Below, one piece after another: positions 8,797-17,014 of a stretch of DNA of 64,000 nucleotides. The stretch covers positions 24,511-88,510 of the forward strand of contig CAJUMQ010000007.1 in NCBI GenBank assembly GCA_910587035.1. Direction: 5' to 3'. Each line of letters begins with the position of its first letter. Positions within the stretch are counted from its first letter, which is position 1. The DNA is from an uncultured Desulfovibrio sp. (GTDB lineage: Bacteria; Desulfobacterota; Desulfovibrionia; Desulfovibrionales; Desulfovibrionaceae). The translations under genes were made by a program, and so were the position numbers. A model generated the notes under the pieces. That model searched no databases and had not been told where the DNA came from. It saw only the letters and a program-made list of their open reading frames with translations.

Positions 8797-8813
8797 CTGG
8801 CCTTTTTTTTGCA
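8797..8813 (+). promoter_or_regulatory. sigma-54-type promoter upstream of flhF
   Basis: CTGGC and TTGCA are arranged so that the -24 GG (8799-8800) and -12 GC (8811-8812) are exactly 10 bases apart, matching the RpoN pattern. It lies 50 bases before the flhF ATG. Sigma-54 control of flhF is known in other polar flagellates (Pseudomonas, Vibrio). Confidence 0.6.
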
Positions 8814-8862
8814 TAAATTTACTTGTCGTCAAAGTTTCGGCGGCAAACCGAAGGAATAGATC

Positions 8863-10011
8863 ATGCAGGTCAAAACGTTCACAGGGGCCACATCGCAAGA
8901 AGTTCTTGCCATGGTCAAGGCCGAGATGGGTCCGGATGCCGTAATTCTGGGCAATCGCACCTATCGGAAGAACGGTGTTGTCTGCCATGAGATCACCGCG
9001 GGCCTGGAACGGGAGGGACAGTCCTATTCTTCCCCGCCTTCCGCCTTTGGTGCTCCTGCCGATGTGCCATCCACCCCCGGGGGCTGGAATGAATGGCATC
9101 GGGAATGGATGCGCATCAAGGAGCAGCTTTTCGCGCTGATGAAGCCGGCCATCCAGCTGGACAGGCTCACGCCAAGGCAGCGGGTCGCCCTTGAATATCT
9201 GCAGAGGGAAGGTGTTTCGGATGCTGTGGCAGTTGAACTTTACAGGCGTCTTTTGGCGGAGCCGGGAGCCTCTGTGCTGGAATGTCTTGGCGGCATTGTG
9301 CCGGTCAAGGCTTTTGGCCCTGAGCAATGGTCGCAAAGAATACAGATTTTGGCCGGTCCCTATGGATCCGGCAAGACTACCACGGGCCTGAGATTTGCTC
9401 TGTATTTGCGCAAGCAGGACATGGAGGCGAGGATCGCCTTCATCAACGCGGATTGTCTGCGCGGCAATGGCAGGCTGGTTCTGCGCCACTGGGCCGAACT
9501 TTCAAATTTCGCATATCTGGAGGCTCCGGATCGGGAGGCCATGAAAAGGGCTATTACAGCCACCAGCGCATTTGATGCCGTGTTTATTGACACCCCCGGC
9601 TTTTCGCATGGTAATGATCTTGCCACATGGCTGCAGGAGGTTGGCCTGGAAAAACAGGGGGCGGCCGAACATATAACAATAGCGCCCTTCTGCGAGGCCA
9701 TTCAGATTCAGGAATTTCTAAAACGTTACAAGGGCCCGTATCCGGCGGCCATTGTCTGGACAAAGCTGGATGAAGCCATAAGTTTTGGCAATATTGTCAA
9801 CGTGGCCCATAATTCCGGCCTCCCTGTTTCGGCGCTTTCCTATGGGCCGGAACTGAAGGAAAGCCTGGTGCCAGCAACCGAGCCCATGGTATGGCGCCTT
9901 ATTTTCAAAAGACAGCTTCCCGGACCTGTGCCGGGCATGAATGCCGGGGCGAAGACCGCAGGCAGGGCAACCCCTGGGGCCAGACGCCTTGGCGAGGGGC
10001 GCATAGCCTGA
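8863..10011 (+). CDS. flhF: flagellar biosynthesis GTPase FlhF
   Basis: A 382-residue SRP-type GTPase that sets the site and number of polar flagella at the cytoplasmic membrane. The start MQVKTFTG and the GPDAVILGNR segment are typical of the FlhF N terminus. The NG domain shows the P-loop GPYGSGKTTT (from about residue 166), FINADCLRGNG, DTPGFSHG in place of the usual DTAG, and TKLDEAISFGN. AAGGAA precedes the ATG, and a sigma-54-type promoter lies 50 bases upstream. It is followed by flhG, fliA and cheY on the same strand, the standard polar-flagellum order. Confidence 0.95.
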   Translation: MQVKTFTGATSQEVLAMVKAEMGPDAVILGNRTYRKNGVVCHEITAGLEREGQSYSSPPSAFGAPADVPSTPGGWNEWHREWMRIKEQLFALMKPAIQLDRLTPRQRVALEYLQREGVSDAVAVELYRRLLAEPGASVLECLGGIVPVKAFGPEQWSQRIQILAGPYGSGKTTTGLRFALYLRKQDMEARIAFINADCLRGNGRLVLRHWAELSNFAYLEAPDREAMKRAITATSAFDAVFIDTPGFSHGNDLATWLQEVGLEKQGAAEHITIAPFCEAIQIQEFLKRYKGPYPAAIVWTKLDEAISFGNIVNVAHNSGLPVSALSYGPELKESLVPATEPMVWRLIFKRQLPGPVPGMNAGAKTAGRATPGARRLGEGRIA

Positions 10012-10146
10012 CAAGTAAATATAATTTGCATATCTGATAATTCATTGCCGGCGCCATTATTTTGCGATGAGATTGCTGCCGGCCATATTCCGGATTGTGT
10101 TGCCGTATTTACGGCAAATTTCAATCCGCGGCGGATGGAATGAGAA

Positions 10147-10983
10147 GTGAGTAAAGAAGTGGAACAAACTGCAAGTGGTACATTTCCGGTGGTCTTTACT
10201 GTGACATCGGGCAAAGGCGGGGTTGGCAAAACCAATCTTTCCGTCAATCTTGCCGCAGCCCTTGCCGGTATGGGCAAGAAGGTGGTGCTGGTGGATGCAG
10301 ATCTGGGCCTTGCCAATGTGGATGTGATTTTGGGCCTCACTCCCCAGAAAAATCTTTTCCATCTTTTTCACGAAGGCTCCAGCCTGCGTGACATCCTCTA
10401 TCCCACGCCATTCGGGTTTTCGATTTTGCCGGCATCCTCCGGCATGAGTGAGATGCTGACTCTCTCCACCGGCCAGAAGCTGGAGCTTCTGGAGGCCATG
10501 GGCGAGCTGGAGGACGAAATTGATTATCTTGTGGTGGATACTGGCGCGGGCATTAATGACAATGTATTGTATTTCAATCTTGCCTCCCAGGAGCGTCTGG
10601 TCATATTGACCCCGGAGCCCACATCCCTGACTGATGCCTACGCCCTTATCAAGGTGCTGAAGCTCAAGCATGGTGTGGAGCACTTTAAGGTGTGCGTCAA
10701 CATGGCGCCAGATCAAAAAACCGCCAAGGAGATTTTCAGCTGCCTATATCAGGCTTGTGACCGTTTTCTCAGCGGTGTGTCCCTTGATCTGGCCGGCGTT
10801 ATCCCCCGCGATGCCGCAGTGCGCAAGGCGGTTGTAAACCAGAAGCCCTTCTGCGTGCTGGATAGCGAGGGGCAGGCTGCCAAGGCGGTGAATCAGCTGG
10901 CCAGGAACATCATAAACTGGGATATCTCCCAGGAGATAGATGGGAATATAAAGTTTTTCTGGAAAAAGCTGCTTTTCCGCTAA
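10147..10983 (+). CDS. flhG: FlhG/FleN MinD-like ATPase, flagellar number regulator
   Basis: A 278-residue P-loop ATPase of the MinD/ParA class that counters FlhF and limits flagellar number. The deviant Walker A SGKGGVGKTN lies at about residues 21-30, followed by VVLVDADLGLANVDVILG and the Walker B region DYLVVDTGAGI. The ORF begins with GTG at 10147; no closer ATG fits the conserved N terminus. Upstream lies flhF with a 135-base gap that may hold a weak promoter; fliA follows 52 bases downstream. Confidence 0.93.
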   Translation: MSKEVEQTASGTFPVVFTVTSGKGGVGKTNLSVNLAAALAGMGKKVVLVDADLGLANVDVILGLTPQKNLFHLFHEGSSLRDILYPTPFGFSILPASSGMSEMLTLSTGQKLELLEAMGELEDEIDYLVVDTGAGINDNVLYFNLASQERLVILTPEPTSLTDAYALIKVLKLKHGVEHFKVCVNMAPDQKTAKEIFSCLYQACDRFLSGVSLDLAGVIPRDAAVRKAVVNQKPFCVLDSEGQAAKAVNQLARNIINWDISQEIDGNIKFFWKKLLFR

Positions 10984-11035
10984 ATTATTGCGTGTTGGCA
11001 CTCCGCCAGCCATAAGGCGCGAACAGGATGCAATC

Positions 11036-11818
11036 ATGAACAATGGCGTTGCGCCAGCTACATTGAACAGTCCGTGGGAAGCACTGGAGACAGGCTCCAC
11101 TTCATGGGATGATTTCACGCCCCTGCAGCAGGAAAGAATTGTGCGCCACTATGCGCCCAAAATCCGCTTTCTGGCCCTCAGAATGAAGGCCAGGGTGCCC
11201 AGAAGTGTGGAGCTTGGGGAGCTGATCAGTTCCGGCACACTTGGCCTTATGGAGGCCTTGGGCAAATATCAGCCGCAGCTGGGCATTCGTTTTGAAACCT
11301 ACGCTGAAAATCGCATTCGTGGAGCCATGCTCGATGAACTGCGGCGCCTGGACTGGTTCCCCCGCTCCCTGCGCCAGAGGGTGCGCGCCCTGGATGAGGC
11401 CATGCGCACCATTGAGCATGACCATGGGCGGCCTGCCACGGAAGACGAATTGCAGGCAATGACAGGCTATGATCTCAAAGAAGTTCGCCAGGGGCTGGAA
11501 GCCCTGCAAAACCAGCTCTGGCTTTCCCTTGATGCCATACAGGACAGCGTCAGTGGAGATTGCCCCGAAGCAGGCGGCGAGCCCTATGACAATACTGCTA
11601 CAAAAGAGCTTATTGAGCGGATAGTGCCCCTTGTGGAGAGCTTGACGACAAGGGAAAAAATGGTACTCTCCCTCTATTATGCTGACGAATTGAATATGCG
11701 TGAGACTGCCGCTGTCATGGGCATAACAGAGGGGCGTGTTTCCCAGCTGCATTCCCAGGCCATTGGCAGGCTGCGGCGTACTTTTTTTAACCGTTATGGC
11801 GACAGCGCCGATATTTGA
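11036..11818 (+). CDS. fliA: flagellar sigma factor FliA (sigma-28)
   Basis: A 260-residue FliA/WhiG-type sigma factor that directs RNA polymerase to late flagellar and chemotaxis promoters. Region 2 shows ELISSGTLGLMEAL and RFETYAENRIRGAMLDELR with DWFPRSLRQ; region 4 ends in the helix-turn-helix ADELNMRETAAVMGITEGRVSQLHSQA. The ATG at 11036 has AGGATG upstream; the longer reading from TTG at 10988 adds a poorly conserved leader. Its stop overlaps the longest possible reading of cheY, consistent with an operon. Confidence 0.95.
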   Translation: MNNGVAPATLNSPWEALETGSTSWDDFTPLQQERIVRHYAPKIRFLALRMKARVPRSVELGELISSGTLGLMEALGKYQPQLGIRFETYAENRIRGAMLDELRRLDWFPRSLRQRVRALDEAMRTIEHDHGRPATEDELQAMTGYDLKEVRQGLEALQNQLWLSLDAIQDSVSGDCPEAGGEPYDNTATKELIERIVPLVESLTTREKMVLSLYYADELNMRETAAVMGITEGRVSQLHSQAIGRLRRTFFNRYGDSADI

Positions 11819-11838
11819 CACATGCAGGAGAATTATTA

Positions 11839-12219
11839 ATGCCCTTTGATCCCAATATGCGTGTTCTGATAGTTGATGACTTTGCCACCATGCGCAGGAT
11901 TGTGCGCAATATTTTGCGTCAGCTTGGCTTGAATAACGTGGTGGAGGCTGATGATGGCACTACTGCCTGGGATGTTCTCAACCGGGACAAGATCGAGTTC
12001 ATCGTATCGGACTGGAACATGCCGCACATGACAGGCATAGAGCTTTTGCGCAAGGTTCGCTCCAGCGAGCAGTTCGCTGACATTCCTTTCCTTATGGTCA
12101 CTGCAGAGGCCCAGCAGGAAAATATCATTGAGGCCGTGCAGGCAAAGGTTTCCAACTATATTGTCAAGCCCTTCACAGCCGACACCATGAGACAAAAAAT
12201 TGACAAGATCTTCCCCTGA
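11839..12219 (+). CDS. cheY: chemotaxis response regulator CheY
   Basis: A 126-residue single receiver domain. Phosphorylation site D58 lies in FIVSDWNMP, the acidic pair in IVDDF, the switch Thr in FLMVTAEA and the conserved Lys in NYIVKPF. Phosphorylated CheY binds the flagellar switch and alters rotation. The ATG at 11839 has AGGAG at good spacing; a longer reading from 11815 overlaps fliA. Lacking an output domain and sitting in the flagellar block, it is a motor CheY rather than a transcription regulator. Confidence 0.95.
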   Translation: MPFDPNMRVLIVDDFATMRRIVRNILRQLGLNNVVEADDGTTAWDVLNRDKIEFIVSDWNMPHMTGIELLRKVRSSEQFADIPFLMVTAEAQQENIIEAVQAKVSNYIVKPFTADTMRQKIDKIFP

Positions 12220-12245
12220 TCAATGTTGCTGACACCTGCCTGAAA

Positions 12246-12325
12246 CGGCGGCGAGCGCAAAGCGCATGAAGCCTATTTTTTGCCTTGCGGTTCCCGGGCA
12301 TTTTCGGCAGGGAAAGATAATATTG
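12246..12325 (-). repeat. AT-rich hairpin repeat B, copy 2
   Basis: Minus strand reads CCCTGCCGAAAA, GCAAGGCAAAAAA, GCGCTTTGCGC and GCCGCCG in the same order as copy 1. The central stem is weaker here. Lies between cheY and fliL. Confidence 0.35.
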
Positions 12326-12387
12326 ATTTTGAAATTTGTGGAATTATAAACGCGATTTGCTCCAAGATGTGAACAGGCGGATTTGGT

Positions 12388-13065
12388 GTGGCTGAAGAGG
12401 TGGGGACCAGAGAGCAGACTGTTGCTCCGGAGCTGGAAACGGCGGATGCGGACAATACCCCCGCGACTGTAAAAAAAGTCGAACTCGATCTGGATGATGC
12501 TCCTTTTCTGCAGACCGAGGAGGAACCGGAACCGGAAATGCCGGAGGATGACGAGGCTGCCGGTGGTGGTGATGACGCTGACACCGTAGCCCGCAAGCGT
12601 AAAAAAATGCTTTTGCTTGCAGGCATCGGCGCTGCTGTTCTTGTCATCGCCTGCGTGGCTGTCTGGTGGTTCTTCTTTCGTACCCCCCCCCCGCCATCCG
12701 CCCAGGCGCCAGGGCCAGAAGTTGTGGTTGTGCCCTCAACCCCAGCCGATGCCGGACCCAGGGATATAGTGCGCGAGTTTGCCCCCTTTGTAATCCCTGT
12801 TGGCGAGAGTGATGGCAAGACAAGATTTCTCGTATGCAAATTCTCAGCCATAACAAGGGAGCCAGCCGTCAACGCCGAGATGGAGCAGCAGATTTTGCCT
12901 CTCCGGGATGCCATTTACTATTACCTGCGCAGCAAGGACAGCGGCTTTCTGCTGGATGCAAGAAATGGCGGCGACATAAAGAAGGATCTTCTTTCCGTAT
13001 TCAATGATTATCTCAGCCAGGGCAAACTAGAGGATATTGTTTTTGAAAGTTACCTGAGCAAATAA
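12388..13065 (+). CDS. fliL: FliL-family flagellar basal-body protein
   Basis: A 225-residue membrane protein matching FliL, which sits next to the stator units and supports motor torque. There is an acidic cytoplasmic N terminus (about 70 residues, longer than in enteric FliL), one membrane helix (about 72-94, ending AVWWFFF) and a periplasmic domain with FAPFVIPV, FLVCKFSAIT and the FliL ending LRDAIYYYLRSK...IKKDLLSVFNDYL. It starts with GTG after AGGCGG. A C10 tract at 12683-12692 directly after the membrane helix encodes a Pro run; slippage there would remove the periplasmic domain. Confidence 0.85.
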   Translation: MAEEVGTREQTVAPELETADADNTPATVKKVELDLDDAPFLQTEEEPEPEMPEDDEAAGGGDDADTVARKRKKMLLLAGIGAAVLVIACVAVWWFFFRTPPPPSAQAPGPEVVVVPSTPADAGPRDIVREFAPFVIPVGESDGKTRFLVCKFSAITREPAVNAEMEQQILPLRDAIYYYLRSKDSGFLLDARNGGDIKKDLLSVFNDYLSQGKLEDIVFESYLSK

Positions 13066-13123
13066 TCTATACGTCGCGGTTATTTTTTTGGGGGGGTAAA
13101 GCTGCCGCGAAAAGGAGCACGCC

Positions 13124-13438
13124 ATGAGCGTTGACACCACCATGGCCGTTCTTTATGCCCAAAGCGGTCTGTCAACCAATGTAGCCAACGCGGCAATGGT
13201 GGCGCCACAGGCGGCGCTGGCCATGACAAGGGTGCTTGCTGCTGAGGCTGCCCGGCAGGAGAGGGAGCAGGTAGAAAAGAATGAAAAGACGGAAGAGGCC
13301 GGTATACATGACAAGGAAGGCAGTGCCGGATCTTTTCAAAGCAGAATAAGGCAAAGGCGCGCATTGCAAAGGGATGAGGAGCCACAAGAGCTGGCCGTCA
13401 CGCCATTTGTGGGCAACCTTTTGAATGTCAGGGTATGA
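13124..13438 (+). CDS. small hypothetical protein in the flagellar block
   Basis: A 104-residue protein with an Ala-rich N-terminal half and a charged C-terminal half, no membrane segment and no motif I recognise. AAGGAG stands just before the ATG, and its stop overlaps the start of the next gene (ATGA), so the two are translationally coupled. Position between FliL and a coiled-coil membrane protein suggests a motility-linked role, by context only. A G7 run lies in the leader (13090-13096). Confidence 0.6.
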   Translation: MSVDTTMAVLYAQSGLSTNVANAAMVAPQAALAMTRVLAAEAARQEREQVEKNEKTEEAGIHDKEGSAGSFQSRIRQRRALQRDEEPQELAVTPFVGNLLNVRV

Positions 13439-13857
13439 ACGAGACTATTTTTATAATTCTGATTATTGGCTGCTCCGTGCTCGAGCTGCTCCTTCTGGGT
13501 GGGGCGCTTATCTTTTATATCCGCCTCAAGCGCTCCCAGGTCTTAATGAATACCCTGCAGGAGAACCAGCAGACTTTGCTGGCCCGCATTGAGATGAATG
13601 CCCGTCTGGAACGTGAGATAGTCGCCACATTTGCCCAGCGTCAGGCCGAGCTCAGGGAGTTGGACAGCAAGCTTGAGCAAAGGGCCACAGATCTGCGCAG
13701 GCTCATGGAGCAGGCTGAGGGTATAGCCAGATCGCCGCAATTCTTGCGGGAGATCATCATAAATGGCCGTAAAAAGGGGCTCTCCCCCCGTCAGATTGCC
13801 CGTAATGCCGGGTTGAGCGTGGATGAGGTGGAACTGATATTGGCGCAGAATCCCTGA
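13435..13857 (+). CDS. membrane-anchored coiled-coil protein with C-terminal helix-turn-helix-like segment
   Basis: A 140-residue protein with one N-terminal membrane helix (residues 5-27), a long coiled coil (about 35-95) and a C-terminal segment, GLSPRQIARNAGLSVDEVELILAQ, that looks like a helix-turn-helix. This layout is seen in small proteins next to flagellar or chemotaxis genes in other bacteria. The ATG overlaps the preceding stop, so it is co-translated with the small gene upstream. Function unknown; the C-terminal segment may bind protein rather than DNA, given the membrane anchor. Confidence 0.7.
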   Translation: MNETIFIILIIGCSVLELLLLGGALIFYIRLKRSQVLMNTLQENQQTLLARIEMNARLEREIVATFAQRQAELRELDSKLEQRATDLRRLMEQAEGIARSPQFLREIIINGRKKGLSPRQIARNAGLSVDEVELILAQNP

Positions 13858-13884
13858 CCCCGCATCTTATGACATTTTCCTCCA

Positions 13885-15396
13885 ATGAATTTCGCATTTG
13901 ACAGATTTTTTGGCCAGCATGATGGCGCAACAAGATATCTGAAGAAAATCCCCTGGAAATACTGCCTTTACACGCTGATGCTGCTGTATGTGGCAGGCAT
14001 TGTCACCAGTGTATGGCGCATGCGCGACATGATGACAGAAGTGCGCCTCATAGAAAGGGCAGGGCGGGAAACAAGGGAAACCCGCACGCGCCTCAATGAG
14101 ATGCAGAATATAATCCCCGGCATTCTTTCCATGAATGGCATCACAAGGGATGATGCGGAAAAAGAACTGCGGAAGATCGAGGGGGAGCAGGACAAGGCCA
14201 TCACGCGCCTTGGGCAGATGTTCCCTGCTGAAAGGGCCAGTGTAGCCGCTGTGGAGAATGGCATAGCCCGCATTCGCGAGGCTGTGCGGGGGCTTGAGGG
14301 CAGACTGGCCAATAACCGGAATTATCTTGCGGCCATCAATGGCTACCGGGAGTCCGTTTCCCCACTTGTGCGGGAAGTCAATGAGTCCCTTAATCAGATA
14401 TCGCGGAATTCTGATGAAAAGATCATGGGGCTTGAGCAGAGATTCGGCAAATGGCTCACCTTCACATGTCTCATCGCGGTTTTCTCCGGCATTTTCATTG
14501 TCGCGCTGGCGATGCTGGCCGACAGGCTGCAAAAGGCAGTCACCAGCGCCATGTCCCATAGGGACGTGCTCTTCAGCCGCATATTCCGCAATGTCGACGA
14601 AGTATTCATGCTGGCATCCGGCGCGGACAGCGTGGAGTATGTAAGCCCCAACAGCTGGAGGAACCTGCATGCTCCAGCTGCCACTGTGCTTGCTGATCCT
14701 GCTGTATTGTATGATCATTTTGCGCCGGAGGATGTTGACTGGCTTAGACAGATCCTCAATGGCCAGGTTGAAATTGAAACGGTTTGTGAGCGCACTGCCA
14801 CCATGATGGACACGGACAGGCTGTACAAAATCCGTGTCTATTCTCCCATCACAGACAGCGAAACCGGAAAAAAGCAATATATAGTTTCGTTCAATGACCA
14901 GACCAATATCATCGAGAGACAAAGGGCGCTGAAAGAAGCTTTGGAGGCTGCCCATGCGGCATCAGCGGCCAAGAGCAGCTTTCTTTCCCATATGTCTCAT
15001 GAGATTCGCACTCCCATGAATGCCATCATTGGCATGACCACCATAGCCATCTCACGGATTGACGACAAGGCCAGGGTGGAAGACTGCCTGGGCAAAATTT
15101 CGGAATCCTCCAGACATTTGCTGGGCATAATAAATGATGTGCTCGACATGTCGAAAATCGAGAGCGGTAAGCTGGACATCAGCCATGACTCCTTCAATCT
15201 CTCCGGATGCGTGGAGAATATTGCCAATCTCATGCGCAGCCAGACCCAGGCCAGACAACAGGAGTTTGAAATTCAGCTGGAGAATGTGGAGAATGAGGAA
15301 CTGATAGGCGACCCGCTGCGGCTCAATCAGGTTCTTCTCAATATTCTCTCTAATGCCAGTAAATTCACCCCCCCCTGGCGGGTTAATCTCGCTTAA
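13885..15396 (+). CDS. hybrid sensor histidine kinase, N-terminal part (frameshifted gene)
   Basis: Encodes the sensing and first half of the kinase core. TM1 lies at about residues 25-45, a periplasmic coiled-coil sensor at 45-190 and TM2 at about 192-212, then a PAS-like segment. The HisKA domain has phospho-acceptor H372 in SHMSHEIRTPMNAIIGM, followed by the N box LLNILSNASKFTPP. After that the frame breaks inside a C8 run (15368-15375) and stops at 15396. Removing one C reads TPPGG and continues into the ORF that starts at 15353. As read, this product lacks the ATP-binding G boxes and would be inactive alone. Confidence 0.85.
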   Translation: MNFAFDRFFGQHDGATRYLKKIPWKYCLYTLMLLYVAGIVTSVWRMRDMMTEVRLIERAGRETRETRTRLNEMQNIIPGILSMNGITRDDAEKELRKIEGEQDKAITRLGQMFPAERASVAAVENGIARIREAVRGLEGRLANNRNYLAAINGYRESVSPLVREVNESLNQISRNSDEKIMGLEQRFGKWLTFTCLIAVFSGIFIVALAMLADRLQKAVTSAMSHRDVLFSRIFRNVDEVFMLASGADSVEYVSPNSWRNLHAPAATVLADPAVLYDHFAPEDVDWLRQILNGQVEIETVCERTATMMDTDRLYKIRVYSPITDSETGKKQYIVSFNDQTNIIERQRALKEALEAAHAASAAKSSFLSHMSHEIRTPMNAIIGMTTIAISRIDDKARVEDCLGKISESSRHLLGIINDVLDMSKIESGKLDISHDSFNLSGCVENIANLMRSQTQARQQEFEIQLENVENEELIGDPLRLNQVLLNILSNASKFTPPWRVNLA

Positions 15397-16522
15397 AATC
15401 CAGCAGATGCATACACAAAACAATATGACGCATTTTCGGTTTGTGATAAGGGATACCGGCATTGGCATGAGCGAGGAATTCCTTCAGCGTATTTATGAGC
15501 CATTTGAGCAGGCATCCGCCGATACTGCCGCCAAATATGGAGGTAGCGGCCTGGGCATGCCCATCACCGCAAACCTTGTAAGTCTGATGGATGGCATCAT
15601 ATCTGTCAAAAGCCGCGAAGGGGAGGGCACTACCTTTACCGTGGAACTGCCTTTTGAGATTGGCAGCTCGAATGACCAGCCGGATGATGGCCTTGGGCTG
15701 CTTTCCGTGCTGGTGGTGGATGATGATCCCGATGTCTGCGAACATGCCTGCCTGTTGCTGGAAAAGATGGGAGTGCGGGCAGAGTGGTGCGAGAGTGGCC
15801 ATGATGCCATAGAGATGGTGCGTTCCGCCCATGATGCGGGCGAACCATATAATGTCTGCCTGATAGACTGGAAGATGCCCCAAATGGATGGCGCTGCAAC
15901 AACGCGCCGCATTCGCGAAGTTGTTGGTGATGACCTTATGATTGTTATCATCAGCGCCTATGACTGGGAGCCCATTGCCGACGATGCCAGACAGGCCGGG
16001 GCGAATGATTTTATTGCCAAACCATTTTTCATCTCAAATCTTCATGAAGTTCTGGCCAGCGCATCCCAAAATATCAAAAATGGGGCCAAAGGCATAGATG
16101 CAGCCACTCCTGACGCATATGATTTCAGTGGCAAACGGGTGCTTCTGGTTGAAGATAACGAATTTAATCGTGAAATCAGCCAGGAATTTCTGGAGATGGC
16201 AAATCTTGAGGTTGAGAATGCCGAGAATGGCCATGAGGCAGTTGAAAAATTTACCAGCTCGCCGCCAGGCCATTTTGATATTGTGCTGATGGATGTGCAG
16301 ATGCCGCTGATGAATGGCTACGATGCCACGCGTGCCATACGCGCATCAAATCATCCGCAGGCAAGATCAATGTGCATCATTGCCATGACGGCAAACGCCT
16401 TTAATGAGGATGTGGCCCATGCCGTGGCTGCGGGCATGAACGGCCACATTGCCAAGCCTCTGGATGTGCAGCATCTTTACCGCGTGCTGGCCCGTTATCT
16501 GGATACCAAAAATTCAGCCTGA
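15353..16522 (+). CDS. hybrid sensor histidine kinase, C-terminal part: ATPase G boxes and two receiver domains
   Basis: Continues the preceding gene in the frame reached by deleting one C from the C8 tract. It holds the HATPase G boxes (RDTGIGMSEEF, YGGSGLGM), then receiver 1 with its acceptor Asp in CLIDWKMPQMDG and receiver 2 with VLMDVQMPLMNGYDATRAIR. It lacks a C-terminal Hpt domain, so the phosphorelay would need a separate Hpt protein or run straight to the receivers. An ATG at 15353 could in principle start this part alone. The gene ends 18 bases from the convergent ahbA stop. With the upstream part it is one protein of roughly 880 residues. Confidence 0.85.
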   Translation: MPVNSPPPGGLISLKIQQMHTQNNMTHFRFVIRDTGIGMSEEFLQRIYEPFEQASADTAAKYGGSGLGMPITANLVSLMDGIISVKSREGEGTTFTVELPFEIGSSNDQPDDGLGLLSVLVVDDDPDVCEHACLLLEKMGVRAEWCESGHDAIEMVRSAHDAGEPYNVCLIDWKMPQMDGAATTRRIREVVGDDLMIVIISAYDWEPIADDARQAGANDFIAKPFFISNLHEVLASASQNIKNGAKGIDAATPDAYDFSGKRVLLVEDNEFNREISQEFLEMANLEVENAENGHEAVEKFTSSPPGHFDIVLMDVQMPLMNGYDATRAIRASNHPQARSMCIIAMTANAFNEDVAHAVAAGMNGHIAKPLDVQHLYRVLARYLDTKNSA

Positions 16523-16540
16523 CAATGCCGGAGCGCCTGT

Positions 16541-17014
16541 TCAGGACATGGCAAAGTCCACACGGATCTTGAAAAGGCGCGTTGCCGGGAGGTTGAGGAT
16601 TGAAATACCAGTCTCATTGCTGATGGCCGCAAGAATATGCTCAGCCGTCTCCCGCGATGGCGCGATGAGTGTAAACCAGATATTATAGGCGTGATCTCGC
16701 TCGTAATTGTGAGTCACGCCTGGCTCCCTGTTCACACGCTCAATAAATTGCTCCAGCTTTTCCACTGGTACCCTGGCCGCGCACAGAGTGGAAACAAAGC
16801 CGAGGCCTCCAGACTGGAAATTAGCCCCCAGGCGTCGGATTATGCCTTTATTACGCATGGCTTCAATGCGGTCAAAAGCTTCCTGCTCGCCGATGCCCAG
16901 TTTATCGCCAATCACTTTGTAGGGGCGGCTTTCCAGAGGAAAATCACCCTGGATGATATCCAGAATCAGTCTGTCCTGCCTGTCAAGCTGCTGGTTATTT
17001 TCCATGGCTGGCAT
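16541..17014 (-). CDS. ahbA: siroheme decarboxylase subunit alpha (AhbA)
   Basis: A 157-residue Lrp/AsnC-like protein. With AhbB, AhbA removes two carboxylates from siroheme to give 12,18-didecarboxysiroheme, the first step of the alternative heme route used by sulfate reducers. It has an N-terminal winged-helix-like region (LDIIQGDFPLESRPY, GIIRRLGANF) and the alpha-type stretch GFVSTLCAARVP followed by HNYERDHAYNIWFTLI. AhbB proteins usually carry a different WPYNLFTM segment, which favours the alpha call. The start overlaps the end of ahbD by 20 bases, so it is translationally coupled. ahbB is not in this window. Confidence 0.85.
   Translation of the reverse strand: MPAMENNQQLDRQDRLILDIIQGDFPLESRPYKVIGDKLGIGEQEAFDRIEAMRNKGIIRRLGANFQSGGLGFVSTLCAARVPVEKLEQFIERVNREPGVTHNYERDHAYNIWFTLIAPSRETAEHILAAISNETGISILNLPATRLFKIRVDFAMS

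Noticed and set aside
8837..8862. sigma-28-like site just before flhF
   Set aside because: CAAAGTTT and CCGAAGG loosely match, but transcription would begin at the ATG and lose the ribosome site; the sigma-54 site upstream fits better.
13867..14955. 362-codon minus-strand ORF
   Set aside because: Shadow of the histidine kinase; no family motifs and no ribosome site.
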